A stretch of DNA of 22,213 nucleotides. Origin: an uncultured Porphyromonadaceae bacterium (lineage in GTDB: Bacteria > Bacteroidota > Bacteroidia > Bacteroidales > Muribaculaceae). The stretch lies in the NCBI GenBank assembly GCA_937892215.1, contig CALAVE010000028.1:1-22213 (forward strand). Direction: 5' to 3'. The stretch's first letter is position 1, and each line of letters opens with the position of its first letter. Positions 20,933 to 22,213 of the stretch are shown in pieces. The position numbers and the translations under genes were made by a program. The notes beneath the pieces are model-generated. The model was not told where the DNA came from and ran no database searches. It was given only the letters and a program-made list of their open reading frames with translations.

Positions 20933-21560
20933 CCGGGTCCTGCCGCGTAAATACGGCTATCGCTTCGTCATGACGCACACAGCCTCCACCAGACTGATCT
21001 GAAGCCGCCTTCAGGTATTACCGCGAAGCGGAAAAAGAAATGTGATTAATTGTTGCAGGCTATATTTGCAGATAGTATGCTTTCTTTGCAAAAAATCACT
21101 TTCCCACGCAGAATCTACTTTCCGATGCAGAATGTAAAATCTGCAAATATAAGTCGCTGATAATCAGCGTATATTCCTCCAATTACGGGGGACAGATACT
21201 ATGCCGAGGGACGGAGGAGGGACGGAAAATATACAAAAATCTGCAAATGAAGCTGCCGTCAAAAATAAAATATACAAACATCTGCAAAGACGTTTTTCCA
21301 GTTCTTTGTATATTCACATTCGTTAACACGTATTTTTGCACATTTTTGTATTCTCTGTGAAGCGAGTGAAGTGCGACTTCCAATTTCTGTCCCTTTAGGT
21401 ACATTTATCTTTGCAGTTCTTTGTATATCTTTGTAATCTGACAAAAAATGGGCGCATTTTATAATTCAAAATTGGCTTGTTAAAAAGTGTTGACACTGTT
21501 ATTTGTCCCTTTGTGGCATTTTTCGAAATCTGTCCCTCGGGGGACACTTTTGTCCCTCCG
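20933..21560. repeat. A/T-rich, repeat-dense non-coding segment
   Basis: No credible gene. TATATTTGCAGAT (21061-21073) and ATCTGCAAATATA (21139-21151) form a perfect 13-base inverted repeat. AAAATATACAAA-A/C-ATCTGCAAA occurs at 21226-21247 and 21267-21288 with one difference. The exact 15-mer CAGTTCTTTGTATAT at 21299-21313 and 21414-21428 is close to the reverse complement of those copies. GTCCCT words, alone and inverted, are scattered from 21184 to 21570. GCTGA-TAA-TCAGC forms a mini-hairpin at 21156-21168. Several TAnnTTTG words occur without -33 partners. Confidence 0.5.
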
Positions 21561-21626
21561 TATCCCTCCAGGCTCTTATTCTGTCACTTCTGCGCAACAA
21601 ATATATATTATAGCCGGAAGATAAAA

Positions 21627-21672
21627 GGTTTAGTTTAGGTTATGGATATTTAATATGGGATTAAACTAAACC
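21627..21672. repeat. 11-bp inverted repeat
   Basis: GGTTTAGTTTA and TAAACTAAACC pair perfectly across 24 bases. It lies in the gap before the alcohol dehydrogenase gene and has no T-tract. Function unknown. The nearby open frame at 21673-22059 is antisense to that gene and is not considered coding. Confidence 0.45.
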
Positions 21673-21761
21673 ATGCAGTGTGTTGTGCTATATTATAAAG
21701 CAAACCTCTTTCATTTTTCTCTTTTGGACGGCAAAGAATACTTTTTTGTATTCTCCACTAA

Positions 21762-21803
21762 AATAAGTTCCCTGCTAATAGTAATGGAAGCAAGGAACTT
21801 ATT
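21762..21803 (-). terminator. Terminator of the alcohol dehydrogenase gene
   Basis: Perfect 10-bp stem AATAAGTTCC / GGAACTTATT (21762-21771 with 21794-21803), extended by TGCT/AGCA after one mismatch. On the - strand it is followed by TTTTAG, three bases after the gene's stop codon. Confidence 0.7.
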
Positions 21804-21806
21804 CTG

Positions 21807-22213
21807 TTATTTGCACATTTCTAGAATCTCGACAATCTCGTCAGCGGTGAGCTGCTTGCAGCAGCCGGGGGTGATGACGGTGCTTTCGGCAATGGCACGG
21901 ATGATGTCATCATCAAGGGTTATACCCATTTCGGTAAAGGTGGTGGGCAGACCTACCTCACGGATGAAGTCGGCAAGGAAGTCAATGCCCTCGTCGGCAT
22001 CCTGTACCAACCAAACTTCCTGCGCCCAACGACGGAACTTTTCTTCTGCGCTCTTGTAGATATGTCGATAGAGGATAGGATGCAGTACAGCCAATCCCTG
22101 ACCATGATTACAGTCGGTATAGGCTCCAAGCTGATGCTCTATCATGTGGCACTGGAAATCAGTCACCTTGCCAAGTTTCAGAATGCCATTTTCACCCATC
22201 GCCGATGCCCACA
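21807..22213 (-). CDS. Iron-containing alcohol dehydrogenase (BDH/YqhD-type), C-terminal part
   Basis: The visible 134 residues are the C-terminal end of a group III (iron-activated) alcohol dehydrogenase, which reduces aldehydes to alcohols with NAD(P)H. The window cuts the gene; the frame is open through WASAMGENG at the right edge. The metal-site segment CHMIEHQLGAYTDCNHGQGL carries two His separated by 14 positions, as for His267 and His281 of E. coli YqhD, followed by LAVLHP. The C-terminal helical region (DEGIDFLADFIREVGLPTTF and the following turn) fits the family. A terminator follows. Confidence 0.9.
   Translation of the reverse strand, partial: WASAMGENGILKLGKVTDFQCHMIEHQLGAYTDCNHGQGLAVLHPILYRHIYKSAEEKFRRWAQEVWLVQDADEGIDFLADFIREVGLPTTFTEMGITLDDDIIRAIAESTVITPGCCKQLTADEIVEILEMCK

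Noticed and set aside
21061..21151. Invertible promoter of the capsule-locus type
   Set aside because: The segment is much shorter than known Bacteroides invertible promoters, has no consensus -33, and no operon starts beside it.
21673..22059. 128-residue open frame on the + strand
   Set aside because: Antisense to the alcohol dehydrogenase C-terminus and runs across its terminator.

Overview
The window looks like a Bacteroidales chromosome. Protein matches fit that order (ribosomal protein S1, a CTnDOT-like integrase, flavin and Fe-S redox proteins). Most gene starts have an A/T-rich leader and no Shine-Dalgarno. Many genes are preceded by the Bacteroidetes primary-sigma promoter pattern TTG-N20-TAnnTTTG. 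No finer taxonomic placement is attempted.

Region 1 (1-7799) is most likely the right part of an integrated genomic island; its left end lies outside the window. The + strand carries a string of small unrecognised genes (82-3250), each followed by a stem-loop and a short A/T-rich leader. A complete tyrosine recombinase (3337-4278) and a small acidic protein (4291-4689) follow. On the - strand an integrase lies next to tRNA-Gly(CCC) and is followed by a two-gene operon whose promoter sits in a 9-bp inverted repeat. One gene of the operon encodes a duplicated-domain protein. The other encodes a divergent DUF2400-like protein that has lost an Asp expected in helix-hairpin-helix glycosylase relatives. 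Direct repeats between the integrase start and the tRNA look like recombinase arm sites.

Region 2 (7800-12020) is host core: tRNA-Gly, a small lipoprotein, REP-like intergenic palindromes, rpsA with a clear promoter, a candidate structured transcript upstream of rpsA with its own promoter, and an outer-membrane phospholipase A.

Region 3 (12203-17760) is a redox cluster. A leftward run holds two cysteine-bearing FMN flavoproteins, a DUF2284 protein, a DUF1294 fusion, a nitroreductase, a YjbR-like protein and a small membrane protein. A divergent rightward pair encodes a second nitroreductase and MsrA. A repeat-rich intergenic region separates the two directions.

Region 4 (17803-22213) holds a beta-carbonic anhydrase, tRNA-Arg(TCT), a gene-poor stretch with a possible 38-residue membrane protein, a conserved-type gene broken by one frameshift and one amber codon, a repeat-dense A/T-rich segment, and the C-terminal part of an iron-containing alcohol dehydrogenase that runs off the right edge.
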